From contig CM043791.1 in NCBI GenBank assembly GCA_023974075.1, positions 20,127,701-20,191,700 of the forward strand: DNA of 64,000 nucleotides, read 5' to 3'. Position 1 is the first letter of the stretch. Every line of letters begins with the position of its first letter. The notes beneath the pieces were generated by a model that saw only the letters and a list, made by a program, of their open reading frames with translations, was not told the DNA's origin and did no database searches. The DNA is from Chaenocephalus aceratus (taxonomy: Eukaryota > Chordata > Actinopteri > Perciformes > Channichthyidae). The position numbers and the translations under genes are program-made. This document shows positions 19,614 through 33,800 of the stretch, piece after piece.

Positions 19614-22600
19614 TCAGAGTGGCGGTACGCCCCTCATCCTGCGGATGATGTTGGCTAACCGCTTGGCCAATCCCGGGCTGGGCTCCTCTATCTGGAAGCT
19701 GCGGGTCAGTAGATTGTAGAGTGAGCCGTAGCCCACGGCAACCACAGTGCAGGTCAGGCAGATTACGTTGTATGGCATGCTGAAGTCTGGAGTGGGCAGG
19801 TTGACCAGCAGAGGCTCCGTGTAGACGCGCACAAAGAAGCTTGACTCCTCTTTACAGGGGAAACTGGGGGAGATGGGAAATGTGATCATTGGTCAATTAT
19901 AAATAGACTGTACAATGTGTTCCCCCACAGGAAGTCAACATCAGAAAAACAAAACACTCTATACTTACAAGCTGCTGAAAAGTGGCCGATCCATCGTTAT
20001 GTTTGTATCCATGGCGACAATGCTCGGTACAAGAGAACTGATTACTGAAGACCTAAATGTTGAAGAAAACAATGTTAGTCATTACGAAAGAGAGGAACAA
20101 TGACTTTAAAGACCTTCCACTCTTACACCCCTGAAACTCACGCTACACCACACTGTGTGAAGAGACACAGATAACATGTGCTGGAAACAATTGGTTTGAA
20201 AATACCCTACATGTTGCTTACCCAACATAGAAGCCGTGGTTGGGATCGGGGGTGTATTCAGTCCACTTGAGCAGAGCCCTCTCAAACTGCACCGTGACCT
20301 CTGTGACGGAGTTGGGAGGAAGCTGGACGAGCATCTCCAACAGGTGGGGCCTCAGTCGATCCTTAGATGGCTGGTAGTGGATGTAGCCTGGTGCAGGAAG
20401 AAGACCATTAATACACTATTGTAATGTTTATGCTAGACCTCTGAAATTTCACAAGTTTTATATACTTATTGAACAATATGACAGTGAAACTCGATGACTG
20501 TGCCTTAAATAGCTCTTAAAATAGTCCAGCATTTTCAGAAGCTAAATATTTGATCAGATCTATTTAATTCTCAATTTTCGTAGATTTCCAGTAGAAAATA
20601 AAGAACAGATTCAGGGTATATGCAGGAATCCTGAAGTCAAATGTAATACCTTTTAAGACCTTTTTTAAGACCCTTTCCATACATTTTAAAACCTCATCGC
20701 CACTTCGAGTTTTAACCGGTTACATTGGCGACACACTTTACCTCACATTATACAGTATTGATTGTCCTTCCTCCTTATCTTCCAACCATTTGGACGCAAA
20801 CTTGCATTCCCCTATAACGAAGTTGTTTAACAACCGGCGTAAACGGACCGTTGCGCGCTATCAAGCAGTGAGCGTGCGATGTCCTGTTTAGATGACGTCA
20901 AATCCAACGGGATGCCATAAACTACACAGAATCACACTACACACCTACGCAATGATTACATTCAGGCAGACTTTAGAATACAACCTCTTTGCACAATTTA
21001 TATACTTATTGAAAACAAGCTACAAAATGTAATACCTTGGAAAATGCCGTTTAATACATTTTAATAGCCTTCATTTTCGCTAAATTGATTGATCAACTTT
21101 TAATACTTTTTAAGACCCCGCGGACACCCTGAGATTGTAAAATACTTCTTTAATGTTTTTGAATCCATGAATGGCTCAGCACTTTCTTTAGTCGTTGACA
21201 TGGTCAGTGAATGAAAAAAAAGAGAGTTGCTAGAAAATATGACTCGTGTTCTCCTCCCTCTGGTGAGAAGAAGCAATTGCAGGAAATTAGATAAAACAAT
21301 GAATCCTGTAGGGATGCTAATGTCCAGTGTATAACTTATGAAGCTACAATAATTAACCTAGCTGTGAAGTTTTTTAGGCTTAAGGTGTGCAATCTCAAAC
21401 AATAAAAGCAGTGTAATTAATAGGTACAAATATTGGGCAGAAATGTTCTGTTGTTATCCGTGCTGCTGACGATGCATAAGTGGGACATGATGGTAGTTTT
21501 AACTCAATTTGAGGGGAAGTAATTGTGTGTAAAATACAGGGAGTGTCAAGAAAACAGTTTGCATGGTTAATTAAAGTATATTTAAATAGAAATGTCTCAC
21601 TTAATGTTTGCTCTTTGTTTGTTTATTGATTTCTATAATCTCCAAATGTAACCACTTGTGAGTTTCTTCCAATCTAACCAATGATAGAAGAATAGTTCCA
21701 GCATTTGGCACAATTCTAATTGTTAATCTCAGACCCTAATAGTGTGTGCAGCACAGTCATACGTCTGGACTTTCTACAGTGACTCACTGGGCTTGTTGTC
21801 CTTCCCCTTGCTGGTCACAGTGAGGGTGTGGATGTAGAGACGGAGGTACCACGGCACAGTGTCCAGCAGCAGCACAGGGAACGACCTGTACGGGTGGTTG
21901 TTGTACATCAGAGTGTGAATCTCTCCTGTCTGCAGCCCGTAACCTGCCACGTAGCGCTCAGCATGGAGCAGGGGACGCAGCATGTCTCCTGCAGGGGGGG
22001 TATGAGACATGGAGGATTATTGGTCAACCATATGGGAAACATTGTGCAGAGACAATAAGACACATGGGTAATGTTTCATTTCATGAAGTCAGAGAATATC
22101 ATTTATGACTGAACTCAAAAATATCTTGTTAGTATGACTAATGTTGAGAAACTAGGGAGCCTCTGGGAACAAATGAAAACTATCTGTCTTCGGTACAAAA
22201 CACAATTATCTCAGACACTAGAAGTGTTTTCTTCTTTGACAGCCAACCCTGAGAATAGCAGAACAGAAGATGTAGCCAAGAGAGCGATGACAAACAGATG
22301 CAGTTGAAACATTTAGTGAACTCCTTCTGGTTGCATTAAATGTGAGAATACTGTATGTCCGGCCTCTTGTACAAAGCGGTGTGTCATCCTCTGCTCTGCT
22401 CACTCACCCTCACTGGATTTCCAGCGGATCAGCGGGTTGAGAGAGCGCACGGTGCCGAAGGTGACTGGCTGCGTCAGATCGTAGACGGAGAAGGTCCGTC
22501 TGTCCCCGAGCACCATCGCCTGGCTCAGCAGGGGAGTGGCCGGGCTCAACTCAAACAGCTCGCCCTGCAGAATCACATCAAATTTCTCTTGAGTTGCAAA

Positions 22601-23477
22601 ACCCATACACACTGTAAAAGATAGAATCTATTTTGACATGTTTCTACGTCTGATCAAGTTATCTCTAACAGGTACTGTGTGGAGTTTCCTTTTAGCAAAC
22701 TAATGTTGTGTTTACATTCCGGACATTGTTGCTAATCCTTGACTCTAACAAATGTGTTCAGTGCATTTATTCCATTAAACATAGAAATGGTGTTTATTTA
22801 AAATCTTTTTTTTTATTTATCGTAATATATATCCTAGGGCTGCAACAAACGACTAATTTGATAATCGATTAATCTATCGATTAATGAAACGATTAATCGA
22901 TTATTCGGATCGTTAAGGTTTTAACTGTACTACTACTTATATCGATACTGCTTATCGATCCGGTCCTTTTAACGATAGTATTAACGGTTCTTTTGACAAG
23001 AAATAAGGTAAACTAACTAAACAAATTGTGAACAAAACTAACATCGCTTTTTATTTTAATTAAATGCATAATATTTCACATCAAAAGAAACAACAATGTT
23101 TTAACAAATCATATTAAATAATGTGATGACAGAACTGTAAACAGAATAGCTGAAACTTTAACAAAATAAATAACTCAGTTACCTCTAATCATTAACTCTG
23201 TGTGTTGCTGCTAGCATACATAACACCTGACGTGGAAACGTTACTCGTGGACGGGGCTACAGAGCTGTTAGAAAGACAGTGGAACCCGGTGCATTTCTGG
23301 AGCACTTTTGCTAAATGTTTAGACAAATTGCTCGTGTTACCGCCCTTACATGATAAACTGTTATTGCACTTTTGGTAACGAGCATTGTCCACATCGAGAC
23401 GGCTAAAGTTTAACCACACCTCGGAGCGCGTTCTCTCCGCCATCTCCTCCGTGTGTGTGTGTTGCTGCATGTAGCAG

Positions 23478-23522
<45 letters not shown>

Positions 23523-26500
23523 CTGCCCCGCCCCCTCGCAAGCAGGCGGGGGAGAGATCTCTCGTCTGAATTGGGAAGATCGAAAATACATTATAGACGC
23601 ATTTTGTAGTCATATTGCATATTAGAAATGGAGTTGGCGACACTAAGACTGCGATATAATGTTTATGTAGCAATAATACATATGACATATGTTTTAAATG
23701 TCTCCTGTACTGATAAAAAAGAGCGATAACGTTGGAGCTTAACGGGGTGTAGAACACATGTGATGACGTCACCAACGAATCGACGACTGAATTAGTTGCC
23801 AACTAATTTGGTAATCGATTAAGTCGATTAGTTGTTGCACCCCTAATATATCCTCCATTGTTAACGCCATGTTTACTTGTGAGCAGTCTTCTTCTTCACT
23901 GCTTTTGTTTGCGCATTGCAGCACATTTTGCCAGCTCATCAACAAACAGCTCCATAGCTAATAAAGGTCAAACATTTCAAAGGGGGCTTGTGGGTCACCC
24001 TGGTAGATTATATGCCCCATGCAATATAGTCCTTACCGCGGGCTGGGTGTGATCCGACCCACCGCCCATGTCCCCTCTATTTCTCCTTTTTGTGTTTATC
24101 CTTTTACTATAGAAGTCTTTCCAAAATGTCCTCACTTCCTCATTTTATCCTATAAAAAAGGCATTTGTGCAAAATGGTCATAAAAAGCGTATACATTTTT
24201 AAGTTACGCTCATTTTTAAGTTACGTGTTTTGTGAGGTCACAGTGATCTTTGACCACCAACTTAGATTATCTTTGAGTTCAAGTTGATGTCTAGGCCAAA
24301 TCTGAATAAATTGCTTTTAGATGTTCCTGAGATATCGCCTTCACAAAAATGGATAGACGGTCATCTCAACACAGAGGCCATAACAAATATTAAACTCTGA
24401 AGGGAAGCTTTGACGGTTCAGTAAAACTAAAATGTTTTGCTTTGAGGGAATAACTAAGACTGGGTTAAGGGCATATTATGTAGTCAAACCTGAGGGTCGT
24501 CTGTGATGTCGATGTAGATTTTACTGGAGGAGGCCAGTGGACAGGCTTCTGTCAGGGTCCGAGAGAACATCTTAAACAGAGACCACTCTGAAACAACAAA
24601 CAGCTTAGGTCAAAACAAAGGTAGGTTAAACAGGCCGGGGGGGGGGCTGATCTTCTATTCTAATACAAAACACACAAAAACACCAATCAATCAATGTTGG
24701 ATGAATGCTGAAAAGAATGCACTTTTGCTCACCTCGTTTGCCCTGACCAGAGGTGTGCAGGTCAAACACGACATTCAGAGTCTGCCTCAGCTCCCAGGAG
24801 GTGGTTTTACACTGCCAGTCCTGGCACACAGGTCTGATGTGCACTGCTTGGGAATGAAAACTGCTGTGGAACAGTTTCTCTGACTTCAACAGGACAGTGA
24901 GACCAGCCTATGAATCCAACATCGCCAACAAAAAGAAACAGAAGGAAGAACTGCGTTAGCTGCAGTCAGCATGTCGGCCTCATATAGTTTCCAGACCTGG
25001 TTCAAGATGTCAACGGGTACATAAGACAAAGGAGACAACGTGAATTTTGAGATGTGTTAAAAATACAGACAAACATAGACGCCCACCTTTGATCCACATG
25101 GCAAGAGTTTCTTCCAGGGTGTCAAATTCTCAGTACAAACTATCTCTCGTGGGAGGGTGGCATAGCGGAGGAAGCGGTGGTCTGTCACTGCAAGTTCAAC
25201 ACAAAAAAACATAAATAACGCATCTTGGAACGTCTCTGTAGCACCGGCACGCTGCCATCATTTAAGGTTTCCAATTATACCATTAGCTTTTATTCAGGAT
25301 AATCAATAGAGAGCTTTACAAAATGCAAAGGGAGATAAAGCATCACTTTACCGTTCCCTATTCCCAGCGGTTTGAAAGATGCACTGGGCTGAACTGTGTT
25401 GGTGGAGTCAATGAAGTTCAGTGACGCACAGAAGATTCCAGAAAGAACATTTGTCAGCTCCTTCCACGTGCCATCAACACTGAAAAATGAAAGGAAATGT
25501 TATAAGCATATTGAAAAAACTGACAAAGCTCGTCCAATGAGTTGGATGGTAGTGCTAGTGTTTAGGGATGAACTTCTTTATAAGAAAAACATAAACACAG
25601 AAAATATATTTCTCCTCTGATGCCCTGCAGCCACCAGAGGGCCGTACTCACTCTGTCACCGAGTCCTGGAACCACACCCAGAGCTCAGCTCCAGGGGGGG
25701 CCGGCTGGAAGGGCTGCCCCCACTGCATGGTCCTCCAGTAGCCCTGCGTGAAGGAGATGTGCAGCTCTCGCACTGAGAACTTGGAGATGACCTGGCCCAG
25801 AGACTTTGGAAAAAGCCGGTAGTGGGACACTGAGAAACAAACATTACACAGTTAAGGCTTATAGTTAGCAAACTCATTGTCTACTGATGTGGGTGTGAAT
25901 GAACAAAAGGAAAAACTGGTATTTATCAAAATCATTAAGCTATGCAACTTTGTTTACAGTTTACCAGTGGTCATAGTGTGAAGCTACATTTGTGGTAAAA
26001 AATAGAAGCCTGGCTAATAGCCTGAATGAAAAGCACTGGTACCCTTACTAAAATGTTGATATGAATGCAATACATTTTTTTTAGTATAGTTTATACAATA
26101 ATATATCGTTCCTGAGGTAAATAAAAGTGCCTGCAAGTTACAATTTTAGTAAAGTCTTTTCGGACCTCCTTATGTCAATCAGTAGAGTAGAAGTAAATCC
26201 AAATGTATAACTGAAAAAGCAAACTAAACACAAAAAATACCGTTTAAGGAGTTCATATGTTCCCTATTCTTACCAGACTATAAAAGTGAACCAGTTCAAA
26301 ACCAGAATATTCACTTAAATACCATTACAGAACTTCCGTGTACACTACAATCGTCACCTTCGTTTAAATGGAGCGTTTGAATAATAACATTAGAAGGTGT
26401 GTTTCTGACTCAAATTAAATCAGTGCTAACAGTTAGCTTACCTTTGTTTCCACTCATGAAGTCAGTCTCCCACAGGGTGCGGAACTGGAAGCTGGCATAA

Positions 26501-26850
26501 ATATCTCCTGAGTGCAGCGGTCTGATGACCAGCTCCTCCTGGAAGTCGTCTTTGGGCTGTGGTACCGGGGAGGGGGCCTCGGTTTCAGGGGCAGGAGTGT
26601 CCTGTTTGTCGGCTGCAGCTTCATGGAGAGTCGCCTCTTCAACCTCAGTAGCTTCCCATCTCCTCTCCTCCACCGCGGGCTGCTCGGACGTTTTTCCCGC
26701 TGCTTCTGTGGCTGCTTGTGGATTATCCTCGACCGCAGCAGCATGGTGACCACCAGATAGAGTCGTGTCTTGACTGTCTGTGACAATAAACACTGACACA
26801 CTGCAAATAATCAGCAGCAGAGCCGAGTAGCTGCAGCCGTGCGGTGCCAT
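19614..26850 (-). CDS. pigt: GPI transamidase component PIG-T
   Basis: PIG-T is an ER-membrane subunit of the GPI transamidase, which replaces the C-terminal signal of precursor proteins with a GPI anchor; it stabilises the complex with PIGK, GPAA1, PIGS and PIGU. Eleven minus-strand exons: 26442-26850, 25652-25829, 25352-25479, 25087-25187, 24733-24907, 24490-24587, 22408-22564, 21788-21988, 20222-20387, 19969-20037 and 19614-19863. All have GT-AG borders and matching phases, giving 643 residues against about 578 in human. Features: a signal peptide (residues 1-24 or so), an acidic Ala/Glu-rich linker (about 30-105) that explains the extra length, the [12 protein letters not shown] block (about 138), [15 protein letters not shown] (about 255-270, in the region linked to PIGK by disulfide), [26 protein letters not shown], a C-terminal membrane span (about 590-612) and the tail [18 protein letters not shown]. 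The start follows ETS-type promoter motifs. Confidence 0.96.
20612..21131. mobile_element. hAT-like element in pigt intron 9-8
   Basis: Begins CAGGGTATATGCAGG and ends GCGGACACCCTG, an imperfect inverted pair of the CAGGGTGTC class. Matching inner motifs lie in opposite orientation (AATACCTTTTAAGACC left, TTAATACTTTTTAAGACCCC right). The flanks share AGATT on both sides rather than a clean 8-bp duplication. No coding capacity is seen. Confidence 0.6.
22835..23845 (-). mobile_element. hAT element with BED-finger remnant (1011 bp)
   Basis: Lies in the pigt intron between 22565 and 24489. Ends are TAGGGCTGCAACAA and TTGTTGCACCCCTA. Flanking 8-bp repeats ATATATCC (22827-22834 and 23846-23853) are identical. 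Minus-strand coding (about 23430-23200) reads [20 protein letters not shown] followed by [12 protein letters not shown], the pattern of a BED zinc finger at the N terminus of ZBED/hAT transposases. The rest of the transposase is missing. A TG microsatellite (23478-23519) lies inside. Confidence 0.85.
23478..23519. repeat. TG microsatellite
   Basis: Uninterrupted TG dinucleotide run of about 42 bases within the hAT element. The second copy of this element near the window end lacks it, so it grew after the two copies separated. Confidence 0.9.
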
Positions 26851-26915
26851 CTTTCTCTTCCGGCGGTGGTTCACTTCCGTATTACGCGTCACTCTTGGAA
26901 TAAACCAATGGGCTG
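26851..26915 (-). promoter_or_regulatory. pigt proximal promoter with ETS motifs
   Basis: Read on the minus strand toward the ATG: ATTGG (inverted CCAAT box), GTGACGCGTAA (CRE-like), ACGGAAGTG and CCGGAAGAG, the last ending a few bases before the start codon. Two GGAA cores next to the start and no TATA box are typical of ETS-driven housekeeping promoters. The 5' UTR is probably very short. Confidence 0.6.
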
Positions 26916-27633
26916 CTTGCATATGTATTTCTGTGTCAAAACTGGACCTTCTTTGTTTTAACTAAAAATATTGTAATTTAAAAGATATTTTAAGCAATTA
27001 CTCTAAACATAATAATATTGTAAAACAGCTTATAAGAGGTTTTATGTAAGGTAGCATAGTGTTTGTATGCATTGCTTGGATTTTAGATACGGGGTTTTTA
27101 TACACAATGTGCGTTTAACCATGTGCACATTAGGTTTTCTGACTTAAAACTTTGTTAGTTCGTTTTTTTATGAATATATTTTTCTTTTAGAGTTTGCATT
27201 TTCTTTAATAAATGCTCTGTTGGCACCCACACATATAATATATAGGCTATTGATCAATGCATATTTTCAGTATTTCCACATATAGGCCTTTATAAGAGTA
27301 AAGCCAATGTTTGCCACCAGTGGGCCAATGTGGTGCATTTTAAATAATAAACCAATTAAAGGCGATGTCATAAATGTTTGATAAATAAACTATTATGCGT
27401 TCTCGACTTAATCTGGCATTTTATAGCGTTATACTAGGGCTGATTAACCTATTTTATAGACACAATATAAACGATGCGAGAGGGCGATTTGTTATGAAAA
27501 TAAATACACGCTCCAAAAATGTATCAATGTTTGCAACATGCTGGATATGTGTTGAATATTTTGTCGTGTTGCTGGACAGGGACGGGCATCATCGGGGGCA
27601 TATCACCCCTCCCACATCCACACATCGACGCGC

Positions 27634-27645
27634 GCACACACACAC

Positions 27646-27701
<56 letters not shown>
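27634..27701. repeat. CA microsatellite upstream of phactr3
   Basis: CA run with minor interruptions, about 145 bases upstream of the phactr3 start codon, so inside its 5' UTR or core promoter. Length changes here could alter expression. Confidence 0.9.
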
Positions 27702-27703
<2 letters not shown>

Positions 27704-27846
27704 CAGTCATGGCTCCCTGGTAGATGCTCAAAACGGCGATTGTCGGAGCGAATTAAATCTGTACTCGCTCGCTGCTTTCCTCCTGACCTTGCCTGCCTCT
27801 GGTTGGGTTTTCAATATTTTATTCAGGATTCCAGTGCTGTCTCCCC

Positions 27847-30800
27847 ATGGCTACATCGGATGGACTAGACGGCTGTCTGAATCGAAGCAGATCTCAAAGT
27901 GACCCGAACATACTCACCGAACCGGGCATCGATTTGGCTCATGGCACAGGTAAGATAAGCGCGTCATTGTCTGGATATTATTTTCAAATGTATGCAAGTG
28001 TTTTTATGTTTCCTCTTATTTGGCGATGCAGCGGTTTCCAGCAGGCATCATCGCTTTCCCAGCGGGATATAGCAACACTGAGGGATAATTAGCGCATATG
28101 CCTCCAATCTTGGACGTAAAGTGCAGGCTGTAACACTGAATCGTTGAGCTGCAAATTGAAAATTAATGTGCCATATCAGCGCGTCTCCAGATTTGCGCGT
28201 TATAAAGCTGCCTGTAGCCCTTAGAGCTGGAAGTAGTATTTACGAACAAGCATGAATGCCTTTCTAATGCCTTTCAGTCCATATTGCCACATGATAACCT
28301 CCCTCTGTAGCACGTATATTTTTCGTCACAAAATCCGCATGCATGTGGTCCAAGATGCTAAACTGAGTGTATTTTGTTGTTTTATAAGCCACCATTATCG
28401 CTTCATTATTCAGGAGACACATGGGTGTTTTGGTTTTAGTGTTTCAAAGGGCACAGGCACATCTTTTTTTCTATAAAGCCCTTCGCTCTGACCCTGGGTA
28501 TTGACAGCTCTGTCACCCCCACCCCCTTCACTCTTCCTCTCACTGAAATGATCACTGTGTTGATCAATGATCGACCGTCCACGTGATGTAGGCTTTGGGT
28601 GGAAATACGCCAATTCTGCACAGCTTTTCACGCGGTTCACCAATACCTCCTGCTGCAGGTGTGCTTTTCCAACATGGAGCATTTGTTTATCTCTCCTGTG
28701 GTCTGTTAGTCACCCCTCTGCATAAGGAATAATGAATTGATCTTTCATTAATAAAATGAGAACACCAGGGAGCAGTCTGGTTGTGAACTACCCTGATGAA
28801 CTCCTGCAAATAGACTTCAGGTGGGTCTTGTGTTTGCTGTGAATCCTCCTCGCTCCACAATCTTTCCTCCGCTGCAAATACAATGTTAGATTTTTACGTA
28901 AGTGAGGCTATTTATGGTCACATTGTGTGGGCTTAGAAAGAGTCATTTGCTATACTCCCACGGATGGTGAGTTTTACGCACATGAAGAATGCTTGACTGG
29001 ATGATTCAGAAGAAACAAATCCACTGTCCCTCACCTTTCAACTGTTTACTAATGAGGCCGGTCTTTTTCACATCTCTTAAATCGCACCTGTCTGCAATCA
29101 TCAACTGCCCATGGCACATTTTAATGGACCCTTGCTGAAATAAACCCTCCCGTGGATGATTTAATTCACACGTTGTTGGATGTGATAATGTCACACTGGG
29201 TCTGAATAAACAACCCAGCAGCCTGGCAGATCAGCCATTGCTAGTGTTGAGAGCTACAGCTATCGGGGAACACTGAATATCATCCTCTTACGCTCGAATA
29301 TGCACAACTGCACAACTGTCAAACATGTGAACACCGTTGTCAATACACTGCAAGGACAATGTCAGTGTCTGGTGACCCAAAGTACACAAAACATGGCCCA
29401 TCCCCTCTCTGCGTGGATCATCACTGCGCTAGCGTCTGGGACACCAGTCTTTGCCAAAGGATTACTTTGGCAAAGACTGCCTTTTTCCCCCAACACAGTG
29501 GCCTTTGCAGCTGCAGAGGCTGACACTGTATTCATCCCCTTACTCATCACTGAGGAGAAGAGTCAATAGAGACAGAAGTCACAGATGCACATCAGAGAAT
29601 CCTAGCTGTGTTTTCTCTTAATGAAGGTGCAGTTATAATACAGCAGGACGTCCTGAAAACAATCTAACCCTACTTCTTGTGTGTTGAGTCACATTTGCAA
29701 AAGTTTTCAGGTTTATCTCTCAAGGATTTATAGTATTGTTGCGATTGTTTGTCTTGTAGTCTGAGTGGAGACATTCTCTTTGAGCGGTTGCTGTTATATA
29801 CTGTGTATATCAAAGATATTTAGGAAGTCCAGTCAAAGGTGCCATATTGTAAAAACATGTTACGTCAGTTTGTCCAGACAAGGGCCCTTTAGATTGTCCT
29901 GCTAATGAAATGTCACTTTCACTCCAACTTACACTCAGTCATCGCAGAGTGTCGGTCAAGGTAATGGTGTGGAGAGGACACCTTGAGGCTTTGTGGACAG
30001 GGGGCGTGTCCAAACAGGGCTGTCCCTGTAGCTTCATGCCTCTGAGTCATTCCACTGTCCTACAGAAGGATATAAACAGCAAGAGAAGCAAGGTATATTT
30101 AGGCAGGAAGTTTGAAAATAGTTACATCGGACACACAGGGTGCTGTGTTTGCAAGAATCTGGCAATAACATAAGTGTCATGATATAAAGAAAACAATTCA
30201 ACATTTTGCAATATATTGTGATACTGTAAAACAATGCGATATATATTGCACAATTTAAAAATAAAATGTACATCAACCGTAGTATAAAAAACACACCATA
30301 TTTGCATACAATCTGAGTCAAATGTTTTACTGTTTTTTTCAATCAGCACATTAGGATCATAATTGATCTCCATGCCACTGACATCCAACATCATGGCACT
30401 GTTTTTTGTGCAATCTGAGCCACTGTCACAATATCACAATACTCAAGTGTATCAATATGTTCCTATTTGCTACATTGGACCTATATCAGGATAGAGTAGA
30501 ATGGGAAAATCAGCAAAAATTCAGTTTATAAACACAAATTGAGACATGGCTGCAACTAACAGTTATTCCTATCAACAGCTCAGATAGAAGGGTAAAAGTG
30601 ATTATCACACTTTACCAGAGCATAGACAGCTAGAGCAGGAACTTCTCTAGGGAAGTCAGAGCTCAGGGTAAATGAAAGAACAGTGTCCTCAGAGCCGACA
30701 GGTATTAGTCACTTTGCTCAAGGCGACTTCAGCCTGGTGGATCTCAGCCCACATGGCGGCTTAAACCCTTGAACAGTCGGACCCAATTTGTTCGGTTGTA

Positions 30801-33800
30801 GGACAGTGTCTCTTACCACAAGTGTCCCACTGATCAGTGATCTTGTTGGTCTCATCCTCTTCCGCTGGCCTGACTGATACCTGGGTAATCCTCTCAGATC
30901 TAACATCAGAAGAATCTCTGAGGATTGCAGGTTTAAGTGGAGCCCCCCTAATGAACAAGGAGACACGTCAAACCCTGTGAAAGCGGATATTGAGGCATGA
31001 CGATGACTCACTCCCAACCAGAGCAGAGCAGTGTATGAGATATAATACCTTATGCGTAAATAAGGGAAAATCTGAGTTAGCGGGTATTATATAATATTTT
31101 CCCCATGCATTTACCAAAGCTTTGGTTGAAAATGAAGTAATAATGGCAGAACATTGTATTCTTGCCACAGGAAAATCTCTAACCATGCATCCATCCATCT
31201 ATCCATCCATCCATGCATCCATCTATCTATCCTGATTTCAGATATGAGCTCTTTAAACCTGTTTTGCTCCTAAAATAGCGTTATGGTAATAAAGGTTTCT
31301 GAGCGTGGTATGGGCCTAAAAAATACCATTACGTTACTACGGTTTAACAGACAGCGGCTAGTTTCCACAGTTGTGTAAAGGGGAAGGGTGAGCGGAATTT
31401 ACTCTAAGCTACGTAGATGCCACCAAATCCTAAACAATGTCCCTTTAAATCCCGTTATACTGAATATCTTTCACTCAAGACAAGTTGGATATCAAGTCAC
31501 TTAATAACATCACTTTGGAATTTGGAAAAATGATATTCACATTAATAATTGTATTTTGACCTTTTATAGATAAAACAATCAAAGAAATAGTGTCAAACTA
31601 TTTGTGTATAGAATGTTCTTTATTCATTTCGTTTTCAGAAGAAGCGCCCACAACTACAGGAAGCCTGAACTTATTTAGGTCTTTCTTTCTTCTTTTTTGG
31701 TAGCAGAGCTGTAATTCACACAAGCGTAACTACTCACTCCTCATGGTCACCCTGAAGGGACTGAGTCAGTCGAGGCCACCTGTTAGTGATAGACACTGGA
31801 GAGCAATTCATTTCCATCCTTCTTGATGCTATAGAGGTCCCCACAGGGGCCAAGGAGAGACGCTCAGCCATCGAGTCTGAGAGCAGTAACAAGATATCTG
31901 CTCTCAGGAGCCATCCTGAAATGTTTACTGTAGTATTATTAATTGATGTGGTTGAGACTGTATGCTTTAAAGCTGGCACTTTGAGAAAGTGATACATATC
32001 TGTTGATCCACGACTAGAAGCACGGATTCATTCACTGAGTTATTTTCAAGTCTGATACCTGATGAAGGGTAGGCCATATAAATAAAAGTATTATAAAGCA
32101 TTATATGCAGTAAGGAATCTGTCTTACTGCTCTACCAGGTGAGGGACCAAGCTGCCATAACAATATATTTTAAACCACTATAGTCACCGGCATAAAAATA
32201 CGAACAAAGATTTTAGAAACATAGACTTCTGTTCGGGGCACAAGGAGTCACTAAATGGTTTAATTAAATGATATGAATCATATGCTGTGACCTTTACAGT
32301 CTTATTTCAGACTTTTGTTCTCTCCGCACAGTTAAATATATTTATGAGGAATGTTGTTCATTCACTCCGGTTAATATCTTAGAGACTCTATGCTTTTATT
32401 CACTTTTTCACGTTGGTTTTAACTTTTAATTAATTTTTTTATTTATATAAGTAGGGTTCTTCCTATTCGATGGAAAAATAATATGTAATTAATGAGTTCG
32501 GAATTTCTAGTTTTTGACTAGTCAATTTAAACACTTAAGGCACTTTTTTCATTTATATCAAATAAACAATGCAATAAAATCACTGATTGCAACACCGTCC
32601 ACATTGGCTTGATTCAATTAAAGATTTTTACATTATACCTTTCTAGAAAATGTATGGCTGGACGAGGAAAATTCAGAAAAACTTCATTGTTGTCTTTTAG
32701 ATATTGCTGCAACTAACTATATTCATTGAGACTATTTATTTTAAAGATATAAAATAACGATACAACCATAACCATCACAGTTTCATCACAAAGTCAAATA
32801 TCTTGCTTTTTTCCAATCACCTGTCTGTAAAAAAACCCAAATGTTTTCAACTTACAATGTTACAAAACACAAAAGCAGCCTCATTTTACATTTGATAAGC
32901 CTGGGCCAGCCAATCCTTGGCTTTGTGTAAGTCTATCTTTCTCCTCTCTGTTTCTAACATAACTTGTTGTTGTTCCAACTGAACTGTCACATTGTGGATG
33001 CTCGACCGCTGAGTAGTGAATGGGGATAAGCTGCATCTGGACGCCTTGTTGAGCCCCGCTCTCTGCGGACGCCTTAACTCTCTTTCAGCCGCCCATGAAA
33101 ATAGAGCACAAAAATGAGGAGAACTACACAAGCCCTACATCATGCCTGCTCCCTGTGGAAGGGGGAGCACATTAGGCATTTGACAGTGTTTGAGCCATGT
33201 GTGTCTGCGCTTGTTGTTTGCGTGCGTACACCTGCGTGTTTCTTTTTTTGGCAGGTGCATCCAAGTGTGCATTGATCTGCAGGAGAACTGGCAGGCCTGA
33301 GCAGACTCATGCAATGAAAGAAATCTCAAAATCAGTCTGGCTCCAGAATATCCAGGAGCCAGACAGAAAGGCAGGTGGAGAACACAGAATTTAGGACCCA
33401 AGCAGACTCAACATATTTCCCCACCGTAAAGGCAATATGTAATGGCACTATTTAGCCTTTAGAGACTAAGGTTAAATGAAGTTCAGGAAGTTGCATGCAC
33501 TATGCTGTGAAGGGTAAATAGCTAAGAGAGGGAAACACATTTTTGGAGGAAAGGAGAGGGAAATGAAAGAGCAACAAGAGAAAGTGATGAGGAGAAGGCT
33601 GCCTCTGTTGGAAAACAGCCAGGAAGTTGTCCCTGTTGCTAACTGATGATGGATAGTCTACAGCAGACCATTAACAAAAAGCCAGTGGCTGTGTGGCTCT
33701 GATTTGGAAATCCTCAGTATGAGCAGCACGGGACAGTTTCCCATGGATCCCGTTCAACCTTAACGTGATGTAGAAATCTGAACTACTTATTTTGTCACAG

